64,000 bases of DNA from Lachnospiraceae bacterium. GTDB taxonomy: Bacteria; Bacillota; Clostridia; Lachnospirales; Lachnospiraceae. Below are positions 47,770-57,420 of this stretch, one piece after another. Each line of letters opens with the position of its first letter. Position 1 is the stretch's first letter. The position numbers and the translations under genes are program-made. The stretch spans positions 51,051-115,050 of the forward strand of contig JAILOK010000036.1 of the NCBI GenBank assembly GCA_024690825.1, in the 5' to 3' direction. The notes under the pieces were generated by a model. That model was given only the letters and a program-made list of their open reading frames with translations. It did not search any database and was not told the origin of the DNA.

Positions 47770-48506
47770 TTTTCATCCTCCTTTCCCTCCATGCCGTCCG
47801 ATACCTTATCATCCGTACCGCAGTTTCCTGCCGCTGCGCACTGCGCGCATGCAAAATCTTTTCTGATCTTCTTTTTATCCTTTGTAAAATAATGAACCGC
47901 TGCCATCACTATGGCATAAGCAAAAAAGCCTCCCGGAACCATGGTCATTATCGTCATTCCCGGAATGAACGCCCCCTGCAGGGGAATTCCCTTAAATCCT
48001 TCAGCCAGACCGAACCAGTCTCCTGCAAGAAAAGCTCCTGTTCCTATTATTTCCCTTATGGTTCCCATAATACAAAGAGTCAGGGTAAACCCGCACCCCA
48101 TGCCCAGGCCGTCAAGCGCGGAATCCAGCGGACCGTTGCGGCTTGCAAACATCTCTGCTCTTCCAAGTATGATACAGTTTACGACGATCAGCGGGAGATA
48201 AAGTCCCAGCGCCTGATAAAGAGGCTGCACATAAGCCTGCAGCAGCATCTGTACTATCGTTACAAAACCTGCTATAACCGTTATGAAACAGGGTATCCTG
48301 ACTTTGTCGGGAATGAACCGTCTTATAAGCGAGATCACTATGTTGGAGCAGACCAGCACGGCTGTCGCGGCAAGTCCCATTCCGAGTCCCGTTTCAACCG
48401 ATGTGGAAGTCGCAAGCGTCGGACATGTGCCAAGGACAAGCACCAGCACAGGGTTTTCTTTTATTATTCCGTTTGTAAAAACGGATCCTTTGCTCTTTTC
48501 CATCAT
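47766..48506 (-). CDS. rnfE: Rnf complex subunit E
   Basis: NGIIKENPVLVLVLGTCPTLATSTSVETGLGMG; Cys-rich C-terminal tail. Confidence 0.94.
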   Translation of the reverse strand: MMEKSKGSVFTNGIIKENPVLVLVLGTCPTLATSTSVETGLGMGLAATAVLVCSNIVISLIRRFIPDKVRIPCFITVIAGFVTIVQMLLQAYVQPLYQALGLYLPLIVVNCIILGRAEMFASRNGPLDSALDGLGMGCGFTLTLCIMGTIREIIGTGAFLAGDWFGLAEGFKGIPLQGAFIPGMTIMTMVPGGFFAYAIVMAAVHYFTKDKKKIRKDFACAQCAAAGNCGTDDKVSDGMEGKEDEK

Positions 48507-49069
48507 CTGCCCTCCCTGTACTGTTCAAGCGCAGCATACACTCCGTCGTGTACTGCCGTTCCCGTCACGGATGCGCCTGTTATATAATCAAATCCCGGTT
48601 CCTTTTTTACATTCTCGCTCTGAAGCTCTGTCCTTCCCTTATATTGTGCAAGATAATCCGGATCATGATCCTTCGTTCCCACTCCGGGAGTATCGGCATG
48701 TTCAGTCACCTTTACTCCGGTGACCGCGCCATCCTTTCCAATACCGATCATCATCGTCATATCTCCGCCAAATGACTTTGACCTGACCGTATACACAAAA
48801 CCGCTTCCGTTTGAAGCCTCAAAAACCTGTATAACGCGGGCTTTTTCGTTTGAGGCCAGAACAGCGGCATCTCCTGTCCTGTCTGCAAAATCATCCGCCC
48901 CCGGCAGCAGTTCAAGGCGCGTCTGTTTTGCTGATTCCGCCAGATTTCTTTCTATCACGGGCCTGGAAAAGAAGTTCGTAACGGCAAGCAGCGCTGTGGT
49001 AACCGCGCATATCACCGTCAGGATCACGACCGGATAGATGTATTCCCTGTAAGTACTTCCTTCAGCCAT
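48503..49069 (-). CDS. rnfG: Rnf complex subunit G (FMN-binding)
   Basis: Single TM, FMN-binding domain with flavinylation-type motif DYITGASVTGTAV. Confidence 0.92.
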   Translation of the reverse strand: MAEGSTYREYIYPVVILTVICAVTTALLAVTNFFSRPVIERNLAESAKQTRLELLPGADDFADRTGDAAVLASNEKARVIQVFEASNGSGFVYTVRSKSFGGDMTMMIGIGKDGAVTGVKVTEHADTPGVGTKDHDPDYLAQYKGRTELQSENVKKEPGFDYITGASVTGTAVHDGVYAALEQYREGR

Positions 49070-50099
49070 TTCCCGTTTCCTCCTTTGCTTTTTTCTTCTC
49101 TTCCTTTGCTCTTCTGCTGATCCCGTAGAAACCGTCTATTGTATACTTATCTATAAGAGGAGTCATTATATTCATGAAGAGTATCGCAAATGATGCTCCC
49201 TCGGGATATGAACAGAACAGTCTTATGACCATGGTGAAAAATCCGCATCCTGCGGCATATATTATCTTTCCCTTTTTCAAAACAGGACTTGTGACATAAT
49301 CCGTTGCGCAGAAGAACGCGCCAAAAACCGCACCTCCTGAAAGAAGATGAAATACCGCCATATAAAACGCGTCTGCTCCCTCCTCGGGCACTATCAGGTA
49401 ATATATGAATGCAAAGACAAAGAGTGTTCCAAGATACACCAAAGGAATGACCGGCGAAATTATCTTGGTCACAATAAGGAAGATTCCTCCGGCAAGTATC
49501 GCTATTATACAGGTCTCTCCAAGACTTCCTCCCCTGTTACCCAAAAGCAGTTCCGTCAGACCGGGTGTTGAAGAAAATGCTCCGTCAAACAACTGTCCTA
49601 AAGGAGTCGCTCCCGTCATTCCATCGACTCCGGCCGCTCTCTGAAATCCGGTATATTTCCATGTCGTCATCTGTGTAGTAAACGACAGAAGCAGAACTAT
49701 CCTTCCGACTATGGCAGGATTTGCGATATTTCTTCCGAGACCTCCGTAAAGACATTTGACTATGATGATCGATACCGCACATCCGATAAATGCCATCCAT
49801 ATGGGAAGAGACGGAGGCAGAGTAAGCGCAAGTATCGCACCCGTTACAAGCGCGGAACAATCCTTTGTCGTATTCGGAAGCTTCATTATCCTGTCATACA
49901 GATACTCTGACAGTGCCGAAAAAGCCATGCACCCCAGTATCAGACACACAGGATACACTCCCCAGAAAACCGCCGACATGACAGCTGACGGTATGAGTGC
50001 TGTCAGAACATGAAGCATGGTTTTCTGCGTATCAAGAGCCGTTACCAGGTGTGGTGAAGATGATACGGTCAGACCATCATGAAAATTATTTTCCGCCAT
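49062..50099 (-). CDS. rnfD: Rnf complex subunit D
   Basis: DGLTVSSSPHL N-terminus; GVDGMTGATPLGQL flavinylation-type motif; polytopic. Confidence 0.94.
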   Translation of the reverse strand: MAENNFHDGLTVSSSPHLVTALDTQKTMLHVLTALIPSAVMSAVFWGVYPVCLILGCMAFSALSEYLYDRIMKLPNTTKDCSALVTGAILALTLPPSLPIWMAFIGCAVSIIIVKCLYGGLGRNIANPAIVGRIVLLLSFTTQMTTWKYTGFQRAAGVDGMTGATPLGQLFDGAFSSTPGLTELLLGNRGGSLGETCIIAILAGGIFLIVTKIISPVIPLVYLGTLFVFAFIYYLIVPEEGADAFYMAVFHLLSGGAVFGAFFCATDYVTSPVLKKGKIIYAAGCGFFTMVIRLFCSYPEGASFAILFMNIMTPLIDKYTIDGFYGISRRAKEEKKKAKEETGNG

Positions 50100-51411
50100 T
50101 GGATGAAGCCTCCTTTACAAGAGCTTTGGATAGTTTATTAATAAATGCCAGCGGTCTGTGGGCAGGGCAGACGAAACTGCAGCTGCCGCATTCCATGCAC
50201 TGCATGACCTGCAGTTCCTCAAGCCGCTTTGCATCACGCGCACCATATGCATCCGCAAATGCTGTAGGCAGCAGATGGAAGGGACACCCTTCGTGGCATC
50301 TTCCGCAGTTTATGCATGCGCTCTCTTCCGGGATAAATGCCTGATCCTTGCTGAATATCAGAATGGCATTGTTATTTTTGATCAGCGTCATCCTGTCTGA
50401 ATAAACTGCTCTTCCCATCATGGGTCCTCCCATGAGGATCTTTTTGGGTTCTTTTGCATAACCGCCGCAGAAATCCACTATATCTTTTATGCTGGTTCCT
50501 ATGGGTGCAAGAACATTCTTTGCCTCTCTTACGGCATCACCGTCCACGGTTATCCTCTTTTTTATGAGCGGGATCCCGTCTTTTAAATACTGTCCGACAA
50601 AAGCAGTGGAGGTGATGTTCATTACTATAAGTCCGAGAGATGCAGGCAGTACTCCGGCAGCGCATTTTTTTCCGGTTATCTCCTCGATGAGAACCCTTTC
50701 TGCTCCCTTCGGATATCTTGCCGGAAGCGGAAAAACCTTTATATTTGTGATCCCTCTTTCTCTTAAGAGTTCCCTGAACTTATCTATGGCATCCTGTTTA
50801 TTATCCTCTATCGCTATATATCCGTCTTCAGCGATAAGCCATTTCATGACAGCAAGCATCCCGTCGATAACATTATCCGCATCCTCTAACATTGTTCTGT
50901 GATCCGAGGTTATGAATGGCTCACATTCGGCACCGTTCACGATGAGGGTGTCCACATCTATGAGATTCTTGGGATTAAGTTTTACCCATGTAGGGAAGGC
51001 GGCTCCGCCAAGTCCGACAAGACCGCTCTCTCTCATGGCATTTATAAATCCCGGCTGATCCTCAATAACCGGAGGTTTGAGATTCGGATCTTTTTCCTGT
51101 TTTCCGTCAGATTCGATCACAACAAAGGTATCCATGCCTCCCATGGCATTTCTCATCGTTTCGATCGAACTGACAGTCCCGGAAACGCTTGCATGGATAG
51201 GCACGCTTAAAAAAGCATCGGTGTCGCCTATCTTCTGTCCCACGAGTACATGTTCTCCCTTTTCTACCAGCACTTTACAGGGAGCGCCTATGTTTTCCGA
51301 CATTGACAGACTGACACGTGCCGGTATCGGCATCACCTCGGTCCCGCTCCCGGCTGTATTCTTGTAATGACCTGCCTCTATGCTTGGCAGCCGTTTATTT
51401 CCAAACAACAT
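50086..51411 (-). CDS. rnfC: Rnf complex subunit C
   Basis: GLVGLGGAAFPTWVKL; CINCGRCHEGCPFHLLP and CMECGSCSFVCPAHRPL. Confidence 0.95.
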   Translation of the reverse strand: MLFGNKRLPSIEAGHYKNTAGSGTEVMPIPARVSLSMSENIGAPCKVLVEKGEHVLVGQKIGDTDAFLSVPIHASVSGTVSSIETMRNAMGGMDTFVVIESDGKQEKDPNLKPPVIEDQPGFINAMRESGLVGLGGAAFPTWVKLNPKNLIDVDTLIVNGAECEPFITSDHRTMLEDADNVIDGMLAVMKWLIAEDGYIAIEDNKQDAIDKFRELLRERGITNIKVFPLPARYPKGAERVLIEEITGKKCAAGVLPASLGLIVMNITSTAFVGQYLKDGIPLIKKRITVDGDAVREAKNVLAPIGTSIKDIVDFCGGYAKEPKKILMGGPMMGRAVYSDRMTLIKNNNAILIFSKDQAFIPEESACINCGRCHEGCPFHLLPTAFADAYGARDAKRLEELQVMQCMECGSCSFVCPAHRPLAFINKLSKALVKEASSNGGK

Positions 51412-51448
51412 AATTCCCCCTTAGGTAAGCATTTTTGTCGCTTCTTCT

Positions 51449-51477
51449 ATTCTATATAAATTGTCCGTTTCTTTCAA
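51449..51477 (-). promoter_or_regulatory. Candidate sigma-A promoter of the rnf operon
   Basis: Minus strand TTGAAA - 17 nt - TAGAAT upstream of rnfC. Confidence 0.6.
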
Positions 51478-51485
51478 TATGCTAA

Positions 51486-51525
51486 TAAAAAAGAACATCG
51501 TTTCCCTGCTCGGAAACGATGCCCT
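51486..51525 (-). terminator. Intrinsic terminator at end of the flagellar operon
   Basis: Perfect 10-bp stem CATCGTTTCC/GGAAACGATG followed on the minus strand by TTCTTTTTTATT. Confidence 0.8.
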
Positions 51526-51561
51526 GTTTTATTATAATGACAGCCTTTTCATCAGACCGCC

Positions 51562-52041
51562 TTATTTCTTTTTGTCAACAAAGAACGCGTCTATCTTGTT
51601 CATCTTCCTCATGTTAACGGCATATGCATTCGCCGCCTTTACCGTACTTTTGCTGTCTTTCAGCGCGTTTCTTTTCTTTTTGAGGAATCTTTCGACTGTC
51701 TCTTTGCCCCGGATTTCTGCCGCCTGAACCTTCACGATCTTTTCCGTTATCTGTGAAATAAGCTCCTGCAGCGTCTTTATCTCTTCCCTGTGTGCTTCTT
51801 TATTGTTAAGGAGTTCATCCCTTACTTTTGAATAAACGGATTCGAATCCGTCATCCAGCCTGTCAAGTTCTTCTACGATCTTTCCCTTCTTTTCAAGACT
51901 CTCGTCAAGGGTCTCCATATCGGGATTCTCTTCCTGTATCAGGCGGATCTGCTCTTCATCAAGCTTCATTGCTTCATCGAGAAGCTTAAGTTTCTTTTCC
52001 TGGCTTTCGATGAGCATTCGTATGTATGTGTTATCTGACAT
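51562..52041 (-). CDS. Coiled-coil flagellar protein, FlgN/FliT-like chaperone candidate
   Basis: All-helical 159 aa; immediately after fliS; remotely FlgN-like pattern. Confidence 0.5.
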   Translation of the reverse strand: MSDNTYIRMLIESQEKKLKLLDEAMKLDEEQIRLIQEENPDMETLDESLEKKGKIVEELDRLDDGFESVYSKVRDELLNNKEAHREEIKTLQELISQITEKIVKVQAAEIRGKETVERFLKKKRNALKDSKSTVKAANAYAVNMRKMNKIDAFFVDKKK

Positions 52042-52434
52042 TTATGCCTGCTTTTCCATGGGCTGCTGCGCAGCCTTCATAACTTCCTTCCATGTATCGC
52101 GAAGACTTCTCATATGTGTGACACACTCTTCAAGTATCTCTCTGTTCTTTTCAATGTTTGCCTCACGAAGCCTTCTGAGTACATAAGTATAAATATTATT
52201 GAAATCGTTCGCAACCTCATACTTGAAATCCAGTGAAGTCTGGAATTCTATGATTATCCTCTCAGCCTTCTTGATATTGTTATTCGCCTTGGAAATATCC
52301 TTTGCGTCTATGGCCATGATAGCCATGTTGCAGAACTTAATGCATCCGTCGTAGAGCATCAAGGTAAGTTCCGCGGGTGATGCCGTAAGTACCCTGCTGT
52401 TATTATACTGCTGGAATGCGGTTGCTGCTTTCAT
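52042..52434 (-). CDS. fliS: Flagellar export chaperone FliS
   Basis: QQYNNSRVLTASPAELTLMLYDGCIKFCNMA. Confidence 0.95.
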   Translation of the reverse strand: MKAATAFQQYNNSRVLTASPAELTLMLYDGCIKFCNMAIMAIDAKDISKANNNIKKAERIIIEFQTSLDFKYEVANDFNNIYTYVLRRLREANIEKNREILEECVTHMRSLRDTWKEVMKAAQQPMEKQA

Positions 52435-52568
52435 ATGGTTCCCTCCATCACTTTTTCCTATGTTTTATTTCGAAGCGTACGTTTTTTGAAATCCTCTTAC
52501 ACTAACTATATCGGTCCGATCTCAGGTTTTATGAAGTGTAAATTTAATATTTTTTGAAAGAAATCCGC

Positions 52569-54089
52569 TTATCCGTTCATTCCCAGCAGCGATGCGATCG
52601 AATTCGACTTTGAATTTATCTTTTCCATCGCGCTTTCCATCTTCGAAAACTTGTCATACCACTTATCCTCATAGTCGGAAAGCTTCTCTTCTTCTTTTTC
52701 GATGTCCTTGGTAAGCTTGTCATATTCATTCTGCAGAGCCTTGTCATCGTACATGCTGTAAATGCTTCTGTACTCAGTCCTGGACATCTGCTTTGTCATG
52801 GTCTTGTAAATATCTCCGGACAGTTTCGTAAAGAAACCTTTCACCGAATCAAGATCGTTTGTAATGGCAGTTCTTAATTTATCCTCTTTTGATCCGGTAG
52901 TGTCATCATCTTTGTTTCCGTCTATATGGATCGCGTATCTCTCGTTTTCTGCCGCTTCAAGATAACTTAAAGTTCCCATTCCGAAGGATGCCAGACTGAA
53001 TTTCTTTCCGTCTGTTTCAAAAGAAGCCATCATTCCGCTCTTGAACATCTCCAGCGCGGTACCCAGATCATCATCTCTTCTAAGCAGCGAATCCTTGATC
53101 TTGGCTTCCCACTTTTCCACCTCTTCGTCGGACATCGCATCCTTCTCCTCATCGGAAAGAACCTTGTAATCCCTTGCGCTGTCTGCATTGTAAAGCTTTG
53201 CCATCTCATTGATGAGATCATTATATTCTTTGAAGAAATCCTTTATCGCATCATATATCCCGTCAATATCGGTATCCACAGAAACATTGGTCGTGACATA
53301 TTTGTCCTCACCGGTCTTTTCCGATTCCTTTGTTGCGGTGATGGACAGTCCGTTTACGCTGAAGTTGTTCGTAGATGAAGTAAATTCCGCGCCGTTAAGT
53401 ATTATCTTTGCATCCTGACCGTCTATGACCGATGCGCCGCCTTTTTCCGAAAGCCCCATAGTCTTAAGAAGAGCTGATGCATCTGTCGCATTTCCTTCAC
53501 CATCCAGCTGCTTTATCTCAAACTTTCCTGCCTCCCCCGATTCTTTTGCGCTGATAAAGAGTCTGTGGGTCTTATCATCAAAACTCGCATTTAAGCCTGC
53601 CGCAGCAAACCCTTCTGCCAGTTCTTTCATTGTTGTCGTATCAGTGATCTCGATGGTCCTTCCGTTGACGCTCAATGTCTTGGGTATTTCCAAATCCGGC
53701 ATGGCTTCTGCGACAGTTGACTTGCCCGTGATATCATCACCGTAACTTTTGCTGGTAATATATTGAGTCTTTGCCAGCTGTTTAACGGCAAGTGACTGCG
53801 TTCCGTTGACCGCATTGCCCTCTGCCGAAACCTTTGCGATCGAAGAATCCACTATATTTGCAGACTTCTTGTTGAAAAAGTCCTCAAATCTCATCTCACC
53901 GAGCTTGTTGGTATAGAAGCTGTACATTTTTTTATTCAGATCCTTCCAGGCTTCCTGCTTCCATCCAAGCTTTGTCTGCTCATTTATCAGATCTGTCTTT
54001 TTATAGCTCTTAACCTCTACGAGCTGTTCAACTATAGACTGTGTATCCATTCCGGAAGCAAGTCCGGTCATTCTCAATCTGTCTGACAT
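52569..54089 (-). CDS. fliD: Flagellar filament cap protein FliD
   Basis: MRMTGLASGMDTQSIVEQLVEV-type N-terminus, 506 aa. Confidence 0.94.
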   Translation of the reverse strand: MSDRLRMTGLASGMDTQSIVEQLVEVKSYKKTDLINEQTKLGWKQEAWKDLNKKMYSFYTNKLGEMRFEDFFNKKSANIVDSSIAKVSAEGNAVNGTQSLAVKQLAKTQYITSKSYGDDITGKSTVAEAMPDLEIPKTLSVNGRTIEITDTTTMKELAEGFAAAGLNASFDDKTHRLFISAKESGEAGKFEIKQLDGEGNATDASALLKTMGLSEKGGASVIDGQDAKIILNGAEFTSSTNNFSVNGLSITATKESEKTGEDKYVTTNVSVDTDIDGIYDAIKDFFKEYNDLINEMAKLYNADSARDYKVLSDEEKDAMSDEEVEKWEAKIKDSLLRRDDDLGTALEMFKSGMMASFETDGKKFSLASFGMGTLSYLEAAENERYAIHIDGNKDDDTTGSKEDKLRTAITNDLDSVKGFFTKLSGDIYKTMTKQMSRTEYRSIYSMYDDKALQNEYDKLTKDIEKEEEKLSDYEDKWYDKFSKMESAMEKINSKSNSIASLLGMNG

Positions 54090-54127
54090 GATTACCTCTT
54101 TTCTGCACGTTCATTCCGTGCCGTCAA

Positions 54128-54568
54128 TCACTTCTTTTCGTCAACAAGTATGCCCGCCATCTCCCAGACTCTGGCTATCATATCGAGAGTCTTTTCGGGA
54201 GGAAGTTCCTTTATAACCTTTTTGGAGGCCTTGTCTACGATCTTTATCGTCACCCTGTTTGTCTCCTCATGGATACCGAATACAGCCTCGGAATTCTGTT
54301 TGAGCACTTTTTTGTTGAATTCCTCTACTGCTTTCTTTATCTGCTCATTTTTAGTGTCTGTCGGCTGCTGACCTCCCTGTCCCGCATTTGATGCTCCGTC
54401 CTGATCAGATGGTGCCACTTCATTTACAACAACCTGTGAAGCTGCTATATTCCCTTCTCCGGTTCTTGCAGCAACTTCCTCAGATGTTTCTGACTGAACG
54501 GGCTCTGCCGGTTTTACTGCCGGTGCCGCCTGATATGCCATTGTATTGCCGATAGGTTCTATTGACAT
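54128..54568 (-). CDS. flaG: FlaG family protein
   Basis: FGIHEETNRVTIKIVDKASKKVIKELPPEKTLDMIARVWE. Confidence 0.9.
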   Translation of the reverse strand: MSIEPIGNTMAYQAAPAVKPAEPVQSETSEEVAARTGEGNIAASQVVVNEVAPSDQDGASNAGQGGQQPTDTKNEQIKKAVEEFNKKVLKQNSEAVFGIHEETNRVTIKIVDKASKKVIKELPPEKTLDMIARVWEMAGILVDEKK

Positions 54569-54638
54569 GGCTGATCCTCCTTAATGCGCATGCTGTAATT
54601 CCGTTTACAGCACAGAAAATATTCTATCATCATTCATT

Positions 54639-54665
54639 ATATCGGCCATACGCGGATAAAAAATA
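54639..54665 (-). promoter_or_regulatory. Possible sigma-28 promoter for flaG-fliD-fliS
   Basis: Minus strand GCCGATAT -10 (7/8 to GCCGATAA), 11-nt spacer, weak -35 TATTTTTT that coincides with a terminator T-tract. Confidence 0.4.
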
Positions 54666-54697
54666 ACACCCTTTTCGAAAAAAACTCAAAAAGGGTG
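54658..54697 (-). terminator. Intrinsic terminator downstream of csrA
   Basis: 9-bp stem CACCCTTTT/AAAAGGGTG with 13-nt loop, then TTATTTTTT on the minus strand. Confidence 0.75.
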
Positions 54698-54710
54698 CTT
54701 TCAGACATTT

Positions 54711-54929
54711 TTATTTCAAAAGATTTTTCAGAACATCCATCCCGTCTGCAGTCATGGAACTCTTGTTCGATTCCTGGATCTGCAGGTATATCTCCTTCCT
54801 GTAGATCGGAACCTCCTTGGGAGCCGATATTCCGATCTTTATCTGGTCTCCCTTTACATCAAGGATCGTAACCTCTATATTATTGTTTATCACAACGGAT
54901 TCATTCTTTTTTCTTGATAATGTAAGCAT
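54711..54929 (-). CDS. csrA: Carbon storage regulator CsrA
   Basis: MLTLSRKKNESVVINNNIEVTILDVKGDQIKIGISAPKEVPIYRKEIY. Confidence 0.97.
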   Translation of the reverse strand: MLTLSRKKNESVVINNNIEVTILDVKGDQIKIGISAPKEVPIYRKEIYLQIQESNKSSMTADGMDVLKNLLK

Positions 54930-55414
54930 TATTTTCCCACCTTTCCGGCATCCTCGGCTTCAGCCTTTGCCTTTGCTAATATGTCGTAGATAGGGAACTT
55001 GATGGGGAATTCCTCATCATCATTTAAGATAACCTGGGCTGCCTTTCTCGTGACAACATTGATGATTATGGGTGCCATGAGATTTACGGACATCTTTTCG
55101 ATCTCGTGCGGAACCGTTACAGTGACAAGAACAAGCATCTCATCCTCATTAAGAGTCCCGAGCGGTATCAGATAATCATCCTCCACCACAGGATTGTAAC
55201 TATCCTTTACAAGCAGGGGATTCATAACAGGCATTGAAAATGTCGGCTCCTGGAGTGATACAAGAAAGCTTAAACCCTTTCCGTCAGAATTTTCCGAATC
55301 ATGCATAAGCGCAAAATCCGTCAGGTCAGGGAACCCTATGATCCCTCCGGGGAAGCTGATGATCTTGTCATCATCAATGGTTATGGTTCCGAACAGTCTG
55401 GTTTCTACAGTCAT
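54929..55414 (-). CDS. fliW: Flagellar assembly factor FliW
   Basis: FPGGIIGFPDLTDFAL; overlaps csrA start by 1 nt. Confidence 0.95.
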   Translation of the reverse strand: MTVETRLFGTITIDDDKIISFPGGIIGFPDLTDFALMHDSENSDGKGLSFLVSLQEPTFSMPVMNPLLVKDSYNPVVEDDYLIPLGTLNEDEMLVLVTVTVPHEIEKMSVNLMAPIIINVVTRKAAQVILNDDEEFPIKFPIYDILAKAKAEAEDAGKVGK

Positions 55415-55533
55415 ACCTTCCTCTTTCCGCGATCGTGATCGCTAATATTATTTAATCCTTCCTGATATTTTTATATGATGCCGGATCAAAAAATCCTTTT
55501 CTAAATCAGCATTATAACACAATTATCAAAAGA

Positions 55534-57417
55534 TCATACACCCGTCTGTGTGATAAGTCTGTCATACATTTCTGCCATAGTCTGGATGACCTTTGAATTA
55601 AGCTCGTAGGCATGCTGGAACTTTACAAGATCCAGCGCCTCTTCGTCGGCATCAACTCCCGAAACAGACAGTCTCTGGTTTGTCAACGACCCTGAAATGT
55701 TTGTGTAATTTGCGGCAAATGTCTTGGCGCTCTGCGTGTTCAGTGCCACATCGGAAAGCAGGCTCTGAAGGAACTCCGAGGATGAGCCTCCCCTGAAGGT
55801 CATCTTTACCTTATCCGTTTTGATGCTCGAAAGATCCTTTACCAGATCATTGGAGTCAATATTTGTGGCTGATTCAGTATTATATGTTGTCGCAAATGTG
55901 GAGGGGTCTTCCATTATATTTTCATTCAGCCTGAAATTCTTTGCGGTAAGGCTGCTGTAATAAAGGCCTCCTTTTGTACTGCTTCCGGAGCCGAAATCCT
56001 CAGCCGCCTCCAGATAATACAGATCTCCTTCCACATCACGCGCCTCAAAGAAGGATATCCCCCTCATGGAATTGCCGTTCAGGTCATATCCCAGTTCCAT
56101 GATGCTGTTGAATGTACGCGTAAAGCCCCTGACCCATTCATTCATCTGCTGCTGGTAATACGGGATCCCCTGATAGTTGATCGACTGGCCGACTCTTACT
56201 GTATCACCTTCCTTTACCGGATTCAGAAATCCCGAAACCCATTCACCGTTTGCATCCTGATACTTCAGGTTATTAAAGGTGAACATTTTGGTAGTATGAT
56301 CATAAGACCATCCGCTGTATGTATACGGAGTGCCGCCTATGGTTATCATCCCCGAATCACCCAGCGTAAGCTTGTTTATATCTACTCCGCCGTCTTCTTT
56401 GTTGGAATAACCGACCCTGATCGAATCATTTGTAAGAACTGTCACCGTTTCCTTTGACTTGCCGTCAAAGAATTCTTTGTTATTTCCGTCACGGAGCTCA
56501 AGGAGTCCTTTTATCTCTCCTGTTTCCACTTCAGCCAGAGGGGCAAACTTTGCTCCGGTATGCTTCCAATAGATATCATACAGTCCGTCAACATCTGACT
56601 GATTAACCGGCTTTTCCCTTGCCCTGCATTCAAGTTCATAATAATCATACCCGTCAACAAGTGAACATCCGTTGGATATCATTATCTCATATCTTTTTGC
56701 CCCGGTAGGAGTATCCGGATCCGCGTAATTATAGATATCTGTTTCTTTAGTCTCAATAGTCACATAATTTGAGAGTTCATCCACGAGCACGGCTCTCTGG
56801 TCGCGGAGTTCGTTGGCTACCACTCCCCTGATCTCTATAACATTTATCTGTTCATTTAAGGATGCTATCTGAGCTGCTATGGAATTCACCTTATCCACCG
56901 CATCCTTAACCTCTTCATTAAGATTAGTCTGTATCTTCTCCATTGTGACAGACATCCGGTTAAAATATTCAACCAGACTCTGCGCCCTTCCGAGGAAAGC
57001 TGTTCTTGTTGTCACGCTTCCCGGTTCATCTTCCAGATCAAGGAGCGCATTAAAAAAATTCTCCGTATAGATGGTATTAAAACCCGGAACGGTATCCGTA
57101 TCATTGAAATAATTTTCTATCTCAAGACAGTATGTCTGTTTTTTGTTGTATTCTCCAAGCAGCGACTGATTGGCCCAGTATTTCAGATCCACATAACTGT
57201 CACGCAGCTGGTCAATTGACTTTGCCGAAACACCGGAGCCTGCCATGCCGTATCTGGTATATGTTCTCAGTGCCTCTGCCGCTTCAGCACGAAGCTTCTG
57301 TCTTGTATACCCTTCCGTATCGGTATTGGCTATATTGTTCGCGGTTGTGTTCTGAGCCACCTGTGCAGCTGTCAATCCCGAATATCCTATTGTCAGTCCG
57401 AAAAATGTAGACGGCAT
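55534..57417 (-). CDS. flgK: Flagellar hook-associated protein FlgK (paralogue 2)
   Basis: TIGYSGLTAAQVAQNTTANNIANTDTEGYTRQ and C-terminal SVSGVDADEEALDLVKFQHAYELNSKVIQTMAEMYDRLI. Confidence 0.85.
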   Translation of the reverse strand: MPSTFFGLTIGYSGLTAAQVAQNTTANNIANTDTEGYTRQKLRAEAAEALRTYTRYGMAGSGVSAKSIDQLRDSYVDLKYWANQSLLGEYNKKQTYCLEIENYFNDTDTVPGFNTIYTENFFNALLDLEDEPGSVTTRTAFLGRAQSLVEYFNRMSVTMEKIQTNLNEEVKDAVDKVNSIAAQIASLNEQINVIEIRGVVANELRDQRAVLVDELSNYVTIETKETDIYNYADPDTPTGAKRYEIMISNGCSLVDGYDYYELECRAREKPVNQSDVDGLYDIYWKHTGAKFAPLAEVETGEIKGLLELRDGNNKEFFDGKSKETVTVLTNDSIRVGYSNKEDGGVDINKLTLGDSGMITIGGTPYTYSGWSYDHTTKMFTFNNLKYQDANGEWVSGFLNPVKEGDTVRVGQSINYQGIPYYQQQMNEWVRGFTRTFNSIMELGYDLNGNSMRGISFFEARDVEGDLYYLEAAEDFGSGSSTKGGLYYSSLTAKNFRLNENIMEDPSTFATTYNTESATNIDSNDLVKDLSSIKTDKVKMTFRGGSSSEFLQSLLSDVALNTQSAKTFAANYTNISGSLTNQRLSVSGVDADEEALDLVKFQHAYELNSKVIQTMAEMYDRLITQTGV

Positions 57418-57420
57418 AAA

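Noticed and set aside
52508-52534. Possible sigma-28 promoter upstream of fliS (ACCGATAT)
   Set aside because: -35 sequence TCATAAAA at the right spacing is a poor match; -10 lies within a small palindrome ATCGGtCCGAT.
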